DNA of 56,965 nucleotides, taken from the NCBI GenBank assembly GCA_025210475.1, contig JAOARW010000119.1, positions 1 through 56,965 of the forward strand. The letters run 5' to 3'. Under the pieces are notes generated by a model. The model saw nothing but the letters and a program-made list of their open reading frames with translations. It made no database searches and was not told where the DNA came from. The stretch comes from Carboxylicivirga sp. (GTDB lineage Bacteria; Bacteroidota; Bacteroidia; Bacteroidales; Marinilabiliaceae). The first letter of the stretch is position 1, and each line of letters starts with the position of its first letter. Of this stretch, positions 42,679 to 50,590 are shown piece after piece. Made by a program: the position numbers and the translations under genes.

Positions 42679-43642
42679 GTCAATATAAATTAATTCAGTA
42701 TAGTTAAGTGAGAATAGAATTGTGTAGATACTCTTCTTTTAACCACCTCATCTCAGCCTTCTACTTATAGGAGAAGGAGCCAGTCAATTGCAAGGTTATT
42801 GAAAAGAATAAAACGCTCTGCCCATCCATATTTAGCCCTTCCTCTCCTAGAAGGAGAGGATTGAGGCGAGGTGTTTTGTAATGGTTAATATAATAAGTGA
42901 TGTCAATTTATATTAATTGAGTATTGTTAAATGGGAATAGAATTGTGTAGATACCCTTCTTTTAATCGCCTCATCCCAGCCTTCTCCTTATAGGAGAAGG
43001 AGCCAGACAATTGCAAGGTGATCGAAAAGAATAAAACGCTCTGCCATCCATATTTAGCCCTTCCTCTCCTTGAAGGAGAGAATTGAGGAGAGGAGTTTTT
43101 ATAATGGTTCAAACAATAAATGGATGTCAATATAAATTAATTCTGTATAGTTAAGTGAGAATAGAATTGTGTAGATACCCTTCTTTTAACCACCTCATCC
43201 CAGCCTTCTCCTATAAGGAGAAGGAGTCAGTTAATCGTAAGATTATCGAAAAGAATAAAATGCTCTGCCCATACATATTTAGCCCTTCCTCTCCTTGAAG
43301 GAGAGGATTGAGGAGAGGCGATTTGATAATGGTTCAAACAATAAATGGATGTCAATATAAATAATTCAGTATAGATAAGTGAGAATAGAATTGAGTTGAT
43401 ACCCTTCTTTTAATCACCTCATCCAGCCTTCTCCTTATAGGAGAAGGAGCCAGTCAATTGCAAGGTTATCGAAAAGAATAAAACGCTCTGCCCATCCATA
43501 TTTAGCCCTTCCTCTTCTTCAAGGATAGGATTGAGGAGAGGTGTTTTGTAATGGTTCAAACAATAAGTGGATGTCAATTTATATTAGTCTTTTAAGCACT
43601 TTGTGTTCCCTTCTCCATTCAGGAGAAGGATAGGATGAGGTG
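42679..43642. repeat. Tandem array of ~223-bp units, four full plus one partial
   Basis: Units begin with GTCAAT(A/T)TA-AT at 42679, 42902, 43126, 43351 and 43573 (spacings 223, 224, 225, 222). The fifth stops after about 70 bp. Each full unit contains two perfect small palindromes, CCTTCTCC-TTATA-GGAGAAGG and CCTCTCCT/AGGAGAGG, and a highly conserved non-palindromic part between them. No gene. The palindromes resemble the dispersed CT/GA intergenic repeats that are common in Bacteroidota genomes. Confidence 0.85.
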
Positions 43643-43740
43643 TTAACACGCGTTGTAATCTCATAATCAACCTATGATTCGCATTATTATTAATTTCCCT
43701 GCTTTTCCATCTCTAAATAACAATCCTATGCAGGATTTTT

Positions 43741-43748
43741 TAACTTTG
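43741..43748 (+). promoter_or_regulatory. -7 promoter element for AsmA-like gene
   Basis: TAACTTTG, exact TAnnTTTG match, 22 nt before the ATG at 43771 and about 100 nt beyond the end of the 223-bp array. Confidence 0.55.
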
Positions 43749-43770
43749 TTCATCTCACAACTAAAATTAT

Positions 43771-46224
43771 ATGATGATGAAGAAGTTTCTGAAAATAGCA
43801 GGTGGCATCATTTTATTCCTGTTTATACTGATATTGATTTTTCCTGTTCTGTTTAAAGGAAAGATAGAAAGTGTGGTAAAAGAGCAAATCAATCAAAATG
43901 TAAATGCCAGGGTTGATTACCAAAATTTTTCATTGTCATTACTAAAGAATTTCCCTAATGTAAGCATGGGTATTGAAGGCTTAAGCGTTACCGGTAAGGA
44001 TCAGTTTGAGCAGGATACCTTACTTTATTTAGCTTCCTTCCATACCAAGCTGGGTTTATTGGGCGCCATATCGGGCGAACTGGAGGTTCAGTCGGTTGTT
44101 CTTTCCGATTTGAAGGTGAATGCAATGGTGGCAGCCGATTCGTCTGCTAACTGGGACATCGCCATGCCATCCGAAGCAACAACCGTGAGTGAAGAAGGTG
44201 GGGAAAGTTCTCCTTTTAAAGTGGTGTTGCAATCTTTTGTTATCGACAATGCCAACATTTATTACACCGATCAAACCATGGCATTGCAGTCATCGCTCGA
44301 AGGATTTAACATGAATTTGTCGGGTGATTTATCAGCCAGTCAAACCAACCTGCAGGTGGCATCGAGCATCGATCAGGTGAATGTTCTTTACGATGGAGTT
44401 AAGTACGTAAAGGGCATGGCACTTGGTCTGGATGCAGGTATTGGAGCCGATTTGGAGAATAATATTTATACCTTTTTGGAGAATGAATTGCGACTCAATC
44501 GCATGGCGCTTAATATGGAGGGTTTTGTTAAAATAAAGGAGGAAGCATATGACCTGGATTTAAAACTGGGATCGACCAATACCGACTTTAAATCATTGCT
44601 GGCCTTGGTGCCCGAGCAGTTCCTGAAGGACTTTGAAGGACTCAAGACAGAAGGTAGTATGAACCTTAATGCAACGGTTAAAGGTGAATACATCGATGAG
44701 GAGCATTTGCCGGCTTTTACACTTGATTTGGGAGTGGATAAAGGACGCATTCAATATCCCGATCTGCCCGAGTCCATCGACAACATCAATGTTGGTCTTA
44801 AGGTGAACAACCCGGGCGGAAGTGCCGATCAAACCGTTACGCAGCTGGATGAGTTTCATTTCGAAATTGCCGATAATCCTTTTGATGCTAATTTTAAGGT
44901 CGTAACACCGGTTTCCAATCCGAATTTCAATGGTGGCATAGTGGGTAAAATTGATTTACACTCCTTGGCCAATGCCATTCCAATGGATAGCTTCGATATC
45001 AAAGGCCTTATCGAAACCGATTGTACTTTCAGCGGCGATTATGCAACCATCGAAAAAGAGGCTTATGAGCAAATCAATGCCAAAGGGGAGTTGCGTTTGA
45101 CCAACTTCTTATATAAGAGTGCCGATATTCCACAAGGTGTATTCATCAGGCAATCGGCCATGAGCATTAATCCGCGCAGTATTTTGCTTCAGTCTTTTGA
45201 TTGCACCATGGGTAACAGCGATTTTAGTTTGAATGGTTCGCTAGAAAATTACCTGGCCTATGGCTTAAAAGACGGTACTTTAAAGGGTAAATTAACTCAT
45301 TATTCGAAGTACATCGATACCAACGAATTTATGGCCATGGCCGGTAGCGATGAAACGGATGAGGCAGCAGTTGAAGAGGAGATGGCTTTGGTGGAAGTGC
45401 CTAAAAACCTCGATTTTGTATTTAAATCGCAGGTGGAGCAGGTGCTTTACGATAAGCTAAAGATTTATCGGGCCAATGGAAAAATCACCGTTAAAGATGG
45501 TGCCGTTAAATTGAATGGTTTGAAAATGCGTTTGCTGGATGGCGACATGAAAATGACCGGCCAGTATAACACTGCTAATATTCAAAAACCTTTTGTTGAC
45601 TTCAACATTGAAGGTAGTCAGCTGGATTTAAATGTGGCGGCCAACTCTTTCTCCACGGTGGATTCATTATTGCCAATAGCAAAGAAAACGGTGGGTAAGG
45701 TATCGCCTAAATTTACTTATTACAGCTTGTTGACACCGGAATCAAAAGCAGTGATGTCATCCATTAATGGTGGCGGATGGCTGCGCTCGGAGAGTGTGGA
45801 GGTATCTGGTTCTAAAATTCAGAATTCTTTAGCATCGACATTTAAAAACGATAGTTACAAAAAGATGCGTGCCGAGGACATTAATATCAATTTCGTGATT
45901 GATAAAGGTACTGTGATTGTTAAACCATTTAAAACCAAAGTAGGAGGCAAGATGGTCGAAGTGCAGGGTGTTCAGGGACTGGATAAAACCATCGATTATA
46001 AAATTACCATGCCGGTAAGTCGTAAGGAAGTATCCAAGATAGCCGGTTCATTCGGGTTTAAACTGCCTACATCGGGCGACGATTTAATGGTGGATGTATT
46101 GGTGAAAGGAACCGTTGATGAACCACAAATGAGCTTTGGTTTGGATAAAGCCAGAAAACAAATTGAGAAAGATCTTAAGAAAGAAGGTGAGAATCTATTG
46201 AAGAATCTATTAAAAGGTTTCTGA
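43771..46224 (+). CDS. AsmA-like outer-membrane biogenesis / lipid-transport protein
   Basis: An 817-residue periplasmic protein anchored by one N-terminal membrane helix (about 8-28). The AsmA N-terminal motif is ARVDYQNFSLSLLKNFPNVS with IEGLSVTGKDQFEQDTLL, and the C-terminal AsmA-2-type domain has VEVSGSKIQNSLASTFKNDS, FKTKVGGKMVEVQGVQGLDK and YKITMPVSRKEV. The middle is a long repeating beta-groove, the bridge-like lipid-transport fold of AsmA/TamB/VPS13 relatives. It is a single gene. Three successive ATGs begin at 43771, any of which may be used. Confidence 0.85.
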   Translation: MMMKKFLKIAGGIILFLFILILIFPVLFKGKIESVVKEQINQNVNARVDYQNFSLSLLKNFPNVSMGIEGLSVTGKDQFEQDTLLYLASFHTKLGLLGAISGELEVQSVVLSDLKVNAMVAADSSANWDIAMPSEATTVSEEGGESSPFKVVLQSFVIDNANIYYTDQTMALQSSLEGFNMNLSGDLSASQTNLQVASSIDQVNVLYDGVKYVKGMALGLDAGIGADLENNIYTFLENELRLNRMALNMEGFVKIKEEAYDLDLKLGSTNTDFKSLLALVPEQFLKDFEGLKTEGSMNLNATVKGEYIDEEHLPAFTLDLGVDKGRIQYPDLPESIDNINVGLKVNNPGGSADQTVTQLDEFHFEIADNPFDANFKVVTPVSNPNFNGGIVGKIDLHSLANAIPMDSFDIKGLIETDCTFSGDYATIEKEAYEQINAKGELRLTNFLYKSADIPQGVFIRQSAMSINPRSILLQSFDCTMGNSDFSLNGSLENYLAYGLKDGTLKGKLTHYSKYIDTNEFMAMAGSDETDEAAVEEEMALVEVPKNLDFVFKSQVEQVLYDKLKIYRANGKITVKDGAVKLNGLKMRLLDGDMKMTGQYNTANIQKPFVDFNIEGSQLDLNVAANSFSTVDSLLPIAKKTVGKVSPKFTYYSLLTPESKAVMSSINGGGWLRSESVEVSGSKIQNSLASTFKNDSYKKMRAEDININFVIDKGTVIVKPFKTKVGGKMVEVQGVQGLDKTIDYKITMPVSRKEVSKIAGSFGFKLPTSGDDLMVDVLVKGTVDEPQMSFGLDKARKQIEKDLKKEGENLLKNLLKGF

Positions 46225-46351
46225 TTGCAGTCTGGTAAAAACATGCATTAATAATTGGATTTGGGCGTTTGGTGGAATCAATTTTTAATTTCGTCTGATA
46301 TCTGTTTTCTTAGTGGTATTACTTTCGGAAAATAACTAAAATTCTAAGCGG

Positions 46352-48541
46352 ATGAAGGTACTTGTTTTAGCCCCTGAAATGCAGCATAGTCATCACCTGA
46401 TGATTTATAGCCGTCAACTTCAACAATCGATGGAGCAGCTTTCAGTTGATGAGGATGCTGTGGATTTGATGACCTTCCGGGAGGTGGCAGATGCGAAATC
46501 ACCCTTGTCTTTCGACTTAAATCAGTTAAGTGACTATGTTGAGGTGGCTGACTTGATTAATAAGAATTACGATGTTTGTATTCTTCAATACCAACCGGCG
46601 GCCTATGGAGGCAAAGGAGGTAACTACATTATGAACCTGGCAGCTCAGTTGTCTGTTCCTTTGTTAACGGCTTTTCATTCGATTGACAGTGATCCCAGCG
46701 CACTGGATAAGGAAATCGTACACTTTCTGGCTGAGCGATCGCAAAGTGTATTTGTTTTTAGCCAGCTGAGTGTTGAGTTTTTAGAGCATTACTATAAAGT
46801 TAATCGCGATAAAATACTGAAAACCGATTATGGGGTTTCAGTATTTCAGTCCATTGAGTTAGAAGATCGAAATACCCTATTGGGCATTGATGCTCAGAAA
46901 GTGATAATGGCCTGTGGTGTGATGGATCGCCTCAGTGGTTTCGAAACCATTATCAATGCTTTGCCTTCGCTTACCAAATCATATCCCGATCTTCAATTGG
47001 TGATTATCAATACCGGTGCCGAAGATCAATACGCGAGGGAATATACCAAGAGTTTGATGAGGCTGGCTGTTCAAAGGGGAGTTAGTACACATGTTCAATT
47101 GCTTCAGTACAGTGCTCTATCGGCAGAGCTTGAGGTTTTGATGCAGGCAGCTGATGTGTATGTTTCGGCTGTGGTGGATGATAAGCGTCTGGATGATTTA
47201 TTATTATCCATGGCTGTGGGTAGTGGTGCAGCTGTATTGTCAACACCTACCTGGTTGGCCAATGAGTTGCTGGAAGACAAAAAAGGAAGTTTCTTCCCGT
47301 TTAAGTCGAGCAGTGAATTATCGGCCGAGCTGTTGCTGATGTTGCGAAATGAAAGAGAAGCACAGCTTTACCGTTCCAATGCTTCTTTGTATGGTGCTCA
47401 AACATCGTGGCCGGTGATAGCGAAGCGCTTGAAAGAGCTGTTTCAGGGCCTGACTTTGGTAGCTGCAAAACCTATTCAGTCAATTGTTAATCCATCCTAT
47501 TTGCCGGATATTAACCTGGGGCACCTGAATTCACTTTGGTGGCAATCAGGATTTGTCAATGAATCGGTTTATGGAATTCCTAATCTGTCAAAAGGCTATT
47601 CTTTAAATGATAATGCTTTGGTATTGCAAGTGCTGGTAAAAGCATCGCAATGGCACGATAAAGAAACATACCGGGATGCCATTCGACGTTGTTTGGCCCT
47701 GATCCAAAACATGAGGAATGATGAGGGTACCTGGTTTGATGTTCTAAGTACTTGTGGCAAGGCAACAGGAAGGGCATCTGAAATGGCCATTGGGCAATTG
47801 ATTTATGCGCTTGGTGCTACTTACACTGCTAATGTTGGTCAGGGATTGAGCGATGTGTCCTATGATTTGTTGTTGGACTTGATTAATAATCATAAGCTGG
47901 AGTTGCCCAGAGCCAAAGCATTGGGTGTGATGGGACTCGCTAATGTATTGCAGGTTGATAATGGTAATGCGGAATGTTTTGACCTTTTTAATAGTTGGTC
48001 GAAGGATTTGATACAACTGTTACCTGATGATCCCTACAAATCCTGGCAATGGCACGAAGCTGAAATAGGTGAACAGGCCGGATTAATTCCTCTTGCTTTG
48101 ATACATGTTTATCAGCTCAATCGTAATAAAGAGGTGTTGAGTATTATTAAACGCTCATTGCGCTTTCTGGAGAAGCATTCTTTAAGTGATAACCGGTTCT
48201 CCATTCGCTTTACCGGACTTAAAAAAGAAGAAGTTAAGCCGAAGGTTGCCAAAGAGTATAAAGCCAACGAAACTTATTTGTTTACAGAAATATATGCCCG
48301 CTTATTTGAACTGACGAAAGAAGAGAAATACCGAAAACCGGGTGTGAAGTGTCACAATTGGTATCTGGGTGATAACTCGATTGGTAAAAGCCTTTATGAT
48401 ATTTCCAGTGGAGGTTGTTACCACTCATTTAGCGGTCGCACCCTTAATCCGGCCATGTCCATTCAAAGTACCTGTGCCTATTGGTTGTCGCACTTTTCTG
48501 TTCTGGACTTACATTTTCATCTGCTGAGCGCAGAAGTTTAA
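46352..48541 (+). CDS. Two-domain protein: GT4-type glycosyltransferase plus (alpha/alpha)6-barrel domain
   Basis: A 729-residue protein. Residues 1-370 are a GT-B glycosyltransferase (LVLAPEMQHSHHLMIYSRQL at the start, ILQYQPAAYGGKGG near 80, KVIMACGVMDRLSGFETII near 190, and the donor-site region MAVGSGAAVLSTPTWLANEL near 285-305). Residues 390-729 form an alpha-helical toroid (GHLNSLWWQSGFVN, GYSLNDNALVLQVLVKAS, SGGCYHSFSGRTLNP). The same two-part build occurs with mannoside phosphorylases of GH130 in other Bacteroidota, where it is thought to work in mannose-linked glycan assembly. No GH130 gene is nearby. The catalytic role of the C-terminal domain is unproven. Confidence 0.75.
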   Translation: MKVLVLAPEMQHSHHLMIYSRQLQQSMEQLSVDEDAVDLMTFREVADAKSPLSFDLNQLSDYVEVADLINKNYDVCILQYQPAAYGGKGGNYIMNLAAQLSVPLLTAFHSIDSDPSALDKEIVHFLAERSQSVFVFSQLSVEFLEHYYKVNRDKILKTDYGVSVFQSIELEDRNTLLGIDAQKVIMACGVMDRLSGFETIINALPSLTKSYPDLQLVIINTGAEDQYAREYTKSLMRLAVQRGVSTHVQLLQYSALSAELEVLMQAADVYVSAVVDDKRLDDLLLSMAVGSGAAVLSTPTWLANELLEDKKGSFFPFKSSSELSAELLLMLRNEREAQLYRSNASLYGAQTSWPVIAKRLKELFQGLTLVAAKPIQSIVNPSYLPDINLGHLNSLWWQSGFVNESVYGIPNLSKGYSLNDNALVLQVLVKASQWHDKETYRDAIRRCLALIQNMRNDEGTWFDVLSTCGKATGRASEMAIGQLIYALGATYTANVGQGLSDVSYDLLLDLINNHKLELPRAKALGVMGLANVLQVDNGNAECFDLFNSWSKDLIQLLPDDPYKSWQWHEAEIGEQAGLIPLALIHVYQLNRNKEVLSIIKRSLRFLEKHSLSDNRFSIRFTGLKKEEVKPKVAKEYKANETYLFTEIYARLFELTKEEKYRKPGVKCHNWYLGDNSIGKSLYDISSGGCYHSFSGRTLNPAMSIQSTCAYWLSHFSVLDLHFHLLSAEV

Positions 48542-48546
48542 GCATA

Positions 48547-48574
48547 AAAAAACCCGACGTAAGTCGGGTTTTTT
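48547..48574. terminator. Bidirectional terminator between glycosyltransferase and rplS
   Basis: AAAAAACCCGAC (48547-48558) pairs perfectly with GTCGGGTTTTTT (48563-48574) around loop GTAA. T runs on both strands serve both convergent genes. Confidence 0.95.
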
Positions 48575-48593
48575 AATACCATTATATAATGGT

Positions 48594-48941
48594 TTAGCTT
48601 CTTTTCTCTTTGATACGAGCTTTTTTACCGGTAAGTCCACGTAAGTAAAATAACTTAGCACGACGAACTTTACCTCGGCGCAACAACTCAACTTTCTCAA
48701 TAAAAGGAGAGTTGAATGGGAAGATACGCTCAACACCTACGTTGTTAGAAATCTTTCTAACGGTGAAACGCTTGTTGTTTCCCTGTCCTTTGATTTGGAT
48801 AACCACGCCTTTAAATACCTGAATACGTTCTTTGTTACCCTCTTTAATTTTGTACGATACTGCGATGCTATCACCAGGACCGAAATCAGGCATTTCAACT
48901 CCGCCTTCGAAAGCGGCTTCGGCTACTTTAATTAAATCCAT
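48594..48941 (-). CDS. rplS: 50S ribosomal protein L19
   Basis: A 115-residue ribosomal protein at the 30S-50S interface. All family blocks are present: PDFGPGDSIAVSYKIKEG, RIQVFKGVVIQIKG, FTVRKISNNVGVERIFPFNS and the basic C-terminus VRRAKLFYLRGLTGKKARI. Usual neighbours trmD and rimM are not here. Its promoter (49027-49034) leaves a leader of about 75 nt. Confidence 0.97.
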   Translation of the reverse strand: MDLIKVAEAAFEGGVEMPDFGPGDSIAVSYKIKEGNKERIQVFKGVVIQIKGQGNNKRFTVRKISNNVGVERIFPFNSPFIEKVELLRRGKVRRAKLFYLRGLTGKKARIKEKRS

Positions 48942-49026
48942 TTTTCTGTTTTTTTATTGGATTAAACTTTATTCACGCAACATTACCTGACTCCCTCGTT
49001 CAATAAGAGGTTACGCAAATCGGCTG

Positions 49027-49034
49027 CAAAAATA
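49027..49034 (-). promoter_or_regulatory. -7 promoter element for rplS
   Basis: TATTTTTG on the minus strand, 86 nt upstream of the start codon. The leader may carry ribosomal-protein autoregulation, but I see no strong stem. Confidence 0.5.
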
Positions 49035-49082
49035 AGCTTTCTTTAATCAATAGGCAAAAGTTTTCTGCTCAATTTCTTCTGT

Positions 49083-49364
49083 TTATTCGCTTTTTTCCTG
49101 ATTTTCCGGTTCCTGAGGTACATGATCAGCCGCTCTTGTAAAAAAGCCGATAAAGAAATTCTTTATGGACTGTGTGATGGGGCTTAACCAGCTACTAACC
49201 AGGAAAGGCACGAATCGCATTGGGTTTAAAAAAGAACTTAGTTCAATGTATTTGAGTTCAAGTTTACGTTCCGAGAGTTTGATCTGGTAAAATAATTTCA
49301 TCTTCTCATTCTCAAAGTCATCGAATGATTTGATGTGATTGTATGAGTTTCTACTTAGGTTCAT
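49083..49364 (-). CDS. Small envelope-cluster protein, unknown
   Basis: A 93-residue basic protein with no known domain, mostly helical and amphipathic in the first half (MKLFYQIKLSERKLELKYIE), with a hydrophobic stretch FLNPMRFVPFLVSSWLSPIT and a polar tail. The start overlaps the preceding holin-like gene by 14 nt, so it is translationally coupled to it and belongs to the same unit. Comparable triplets of a YtxH protein, a holin-X-like protein and a small protein are frequent in Bacteroidota and linked with stress or starvation. Confidence 0.7.
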   Translation of the reverse strand: MNLSRNSYNHIKSFDDFENEKMKLFYQIKLSERKLELKYIELSSFLNPMRFVPFLVSSWLSPITQSIKNFFIGFFTRAADHVPQEPENQEKSE

Positions 49365-49722
49365 CGTAATCAGTGTATTTAGGGAAGAATAATTGAATAA
49401 AAGATTGAATAATTGGTCGTTGGATTAATGTTTTTCGAAGGGCATAAAATATAAATGCGATAACCAGGTAAAAGCCGGCAACGATAAAGAATCCTATGCC
49501 TTTGCCTTCGAATATATGATTTAACCAAAAGGCGACGGCCAGCGATATAAATAACAATACGAAGAAGAACAGGTAAAACAAGCCCATTTTTAAAAGCATA
49601 CCTGAGAAAAAACGCGAAAGGTTTTCTGCCGTGTGAAGTTTCGCCAGATCCAATCGTGCATTGATGTACTCTTCAAAATCATCTTTTACTTCATTTATCT
49701 CGTCTGATAAGTTTTCTTTCAT
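49351..49722 (-). CDS. Holin-X-like (phage holin superfamily III-type) membrane protein
   Basis: A 123-residue membrane protein with an N-terminal amphipathic helix (EEYINARLDLAKLHTAENLS) and two adjacent membrane helices (LLKMGLFYLFFFVLLFISLAV and KGIGFFIVAGFYLVIAFIFYAL), the build of the Holin-X/DUF1469-type family. Despite the name it is not evidence of a prophage; these proteins are chromosomal and common beside YtxH genes. It lies between YtxH and the small protein, on the same strand. Confidence 0.75.
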   Translation of the reverse strand: MKENLSDEINEVKDDFEEYINARLDLAKLHTAENLSRFFSGMLLKMGLFYLFFFVLLFISLAVAFWLNHIFEGKGIGFFIVAGFYLVIAFIFYALRKTLIQRPIIQSFIQLFFPKYTDYDEPK

Positions 49723-49992
49723 GTGTTTAAATTTATTTTTCTTTTGTCAGGTGAAACTTCAATATAAGTCAGTCATCCATGTGTGAATATTGGGATAATC
49801 AAAATGGTATGGTCGTTTCATGTGTCATAGTTTGTTTTTGTTGGTTATTACTTAGTCCGTCTTAACGGAGTTGAACTCACCAGAATGAAATCCTTCCATC
49901 TTAGAGAAAGCTTCTCTTGGCTCGTTTCATGATGTGTGCTTAATATCTTAAACACTATTAAACTCACGAACTCAGGCTATTTAATAAAATAC

Positions 49993-50015
49993 CCCGAAAA
50001 AGCTTGTTTTTCGGG
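49993..50015 (-). terminator. Terminator of ytxH-like gene
   Basis: CCCGAAAAA (49993-50001) pairs with TTTTTCGGG (50007-50015). The T/A-rich run on the minus strand continues to about 49978. In the gene-free stretch from 49723 to 49990 I see nothing else. Confidence 0.75.
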
Positions 50016-50043
50016 ATATCAGATTGTTAATGTTTCTATCGCC

Positions 50044-50331
50044 TTAGTTTGCTCCATGTGTTGGTTCAAGATTTTTTTTGTACTCCTTAATCAGGTTTTC
50101 AATTTTAGTTTCCAATTCATTCATCTTAACCTTCATCTCGGCTTTAAGCTCACCACCTTTGGTTTTAAGCTTGTCGCGTAGTTGCTGAAGCTCGCCTTCC
50201 ATTTCTTTAATTTTCGCTTTCACCTGCTCGCGTGTTTCTGTGCCTTTTTGTGGGGCATAGAGTAAAGCAATTGAGGCCCCCAGAGCTGCTCCGGTAAGTA
50301 AACCCCCTAGAAATAATCCAGTATTTTTCAT
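50044..50331 (-). CDS. YtxH-domain protein
   Basis: A 95-residue YtxH-like protein: N-terminal hydrophobic glycine-rich segment LFLGGLLTGAALGASIALLY followed by the signature APQKGTETREQVKAK and a long charged coiled coil (about 40-90, with KIKEMEGELQQLRDKLKTKG). Family members are linked to general stress. It precedes the holin-like gene in transcription order, separated by a terminator and about 320 nt, so it may be an independent unit of the same cluster. Confidence 0.85.
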   Translation of the reverse strand: MKNTGLFLGGLLTGAALGASIALLYAPQKGTETREQVKAKIKEMEGELQQLRDKLKTKGGELKAEMKVKMNELETKIENLIKEYKKNLEPTHGAN

Positions 50332-50590
50332 GGTCTTTAAATTTAACAGTTATTAAGGTTAATAAGGTACAAAAGCTAAATTAATATGTCAATTTTATTG
50401 GTGGAGCAAAAAATGCAATTCGTGGAAATGTACGAGCTGCTGATCACACTTCTATTGTAACAAAATTGAATCTGCAGAGCTTTTTTTTTATAAAGTTATA
50501 ACTTTACGAGCAGGATTAAGCTTGATTTCGTTTTCATTTTTAACAATTAAGTTTTTACAGAAGGTAACAAACCACGACAAAGGATTATAA

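Noticed and set aside
42396..42683. Minus-strand frame of 95 residues with a 14-residue period inside the 42-bp array
   Set aside because: The period simply mirrors the DNA repeat; 41-bp steps break the frame on either side and no ribosome-binding site or neighbour supports it.
42240..43642. Possible CRISPR array in the repeat field
   Set aside because: The 42-bp array keeps only a short core with no identical repeats, the 223-bp units are too long and carry no unique spacers, and no cas genes are near.
49083..50331. Prophage remnant because of the holin-like protein
   Set aside because: The YtxH/holin-X/small-protein cluster is a normal chromosomal unit in this phylum; no lysin, terminase or structural gene is present.
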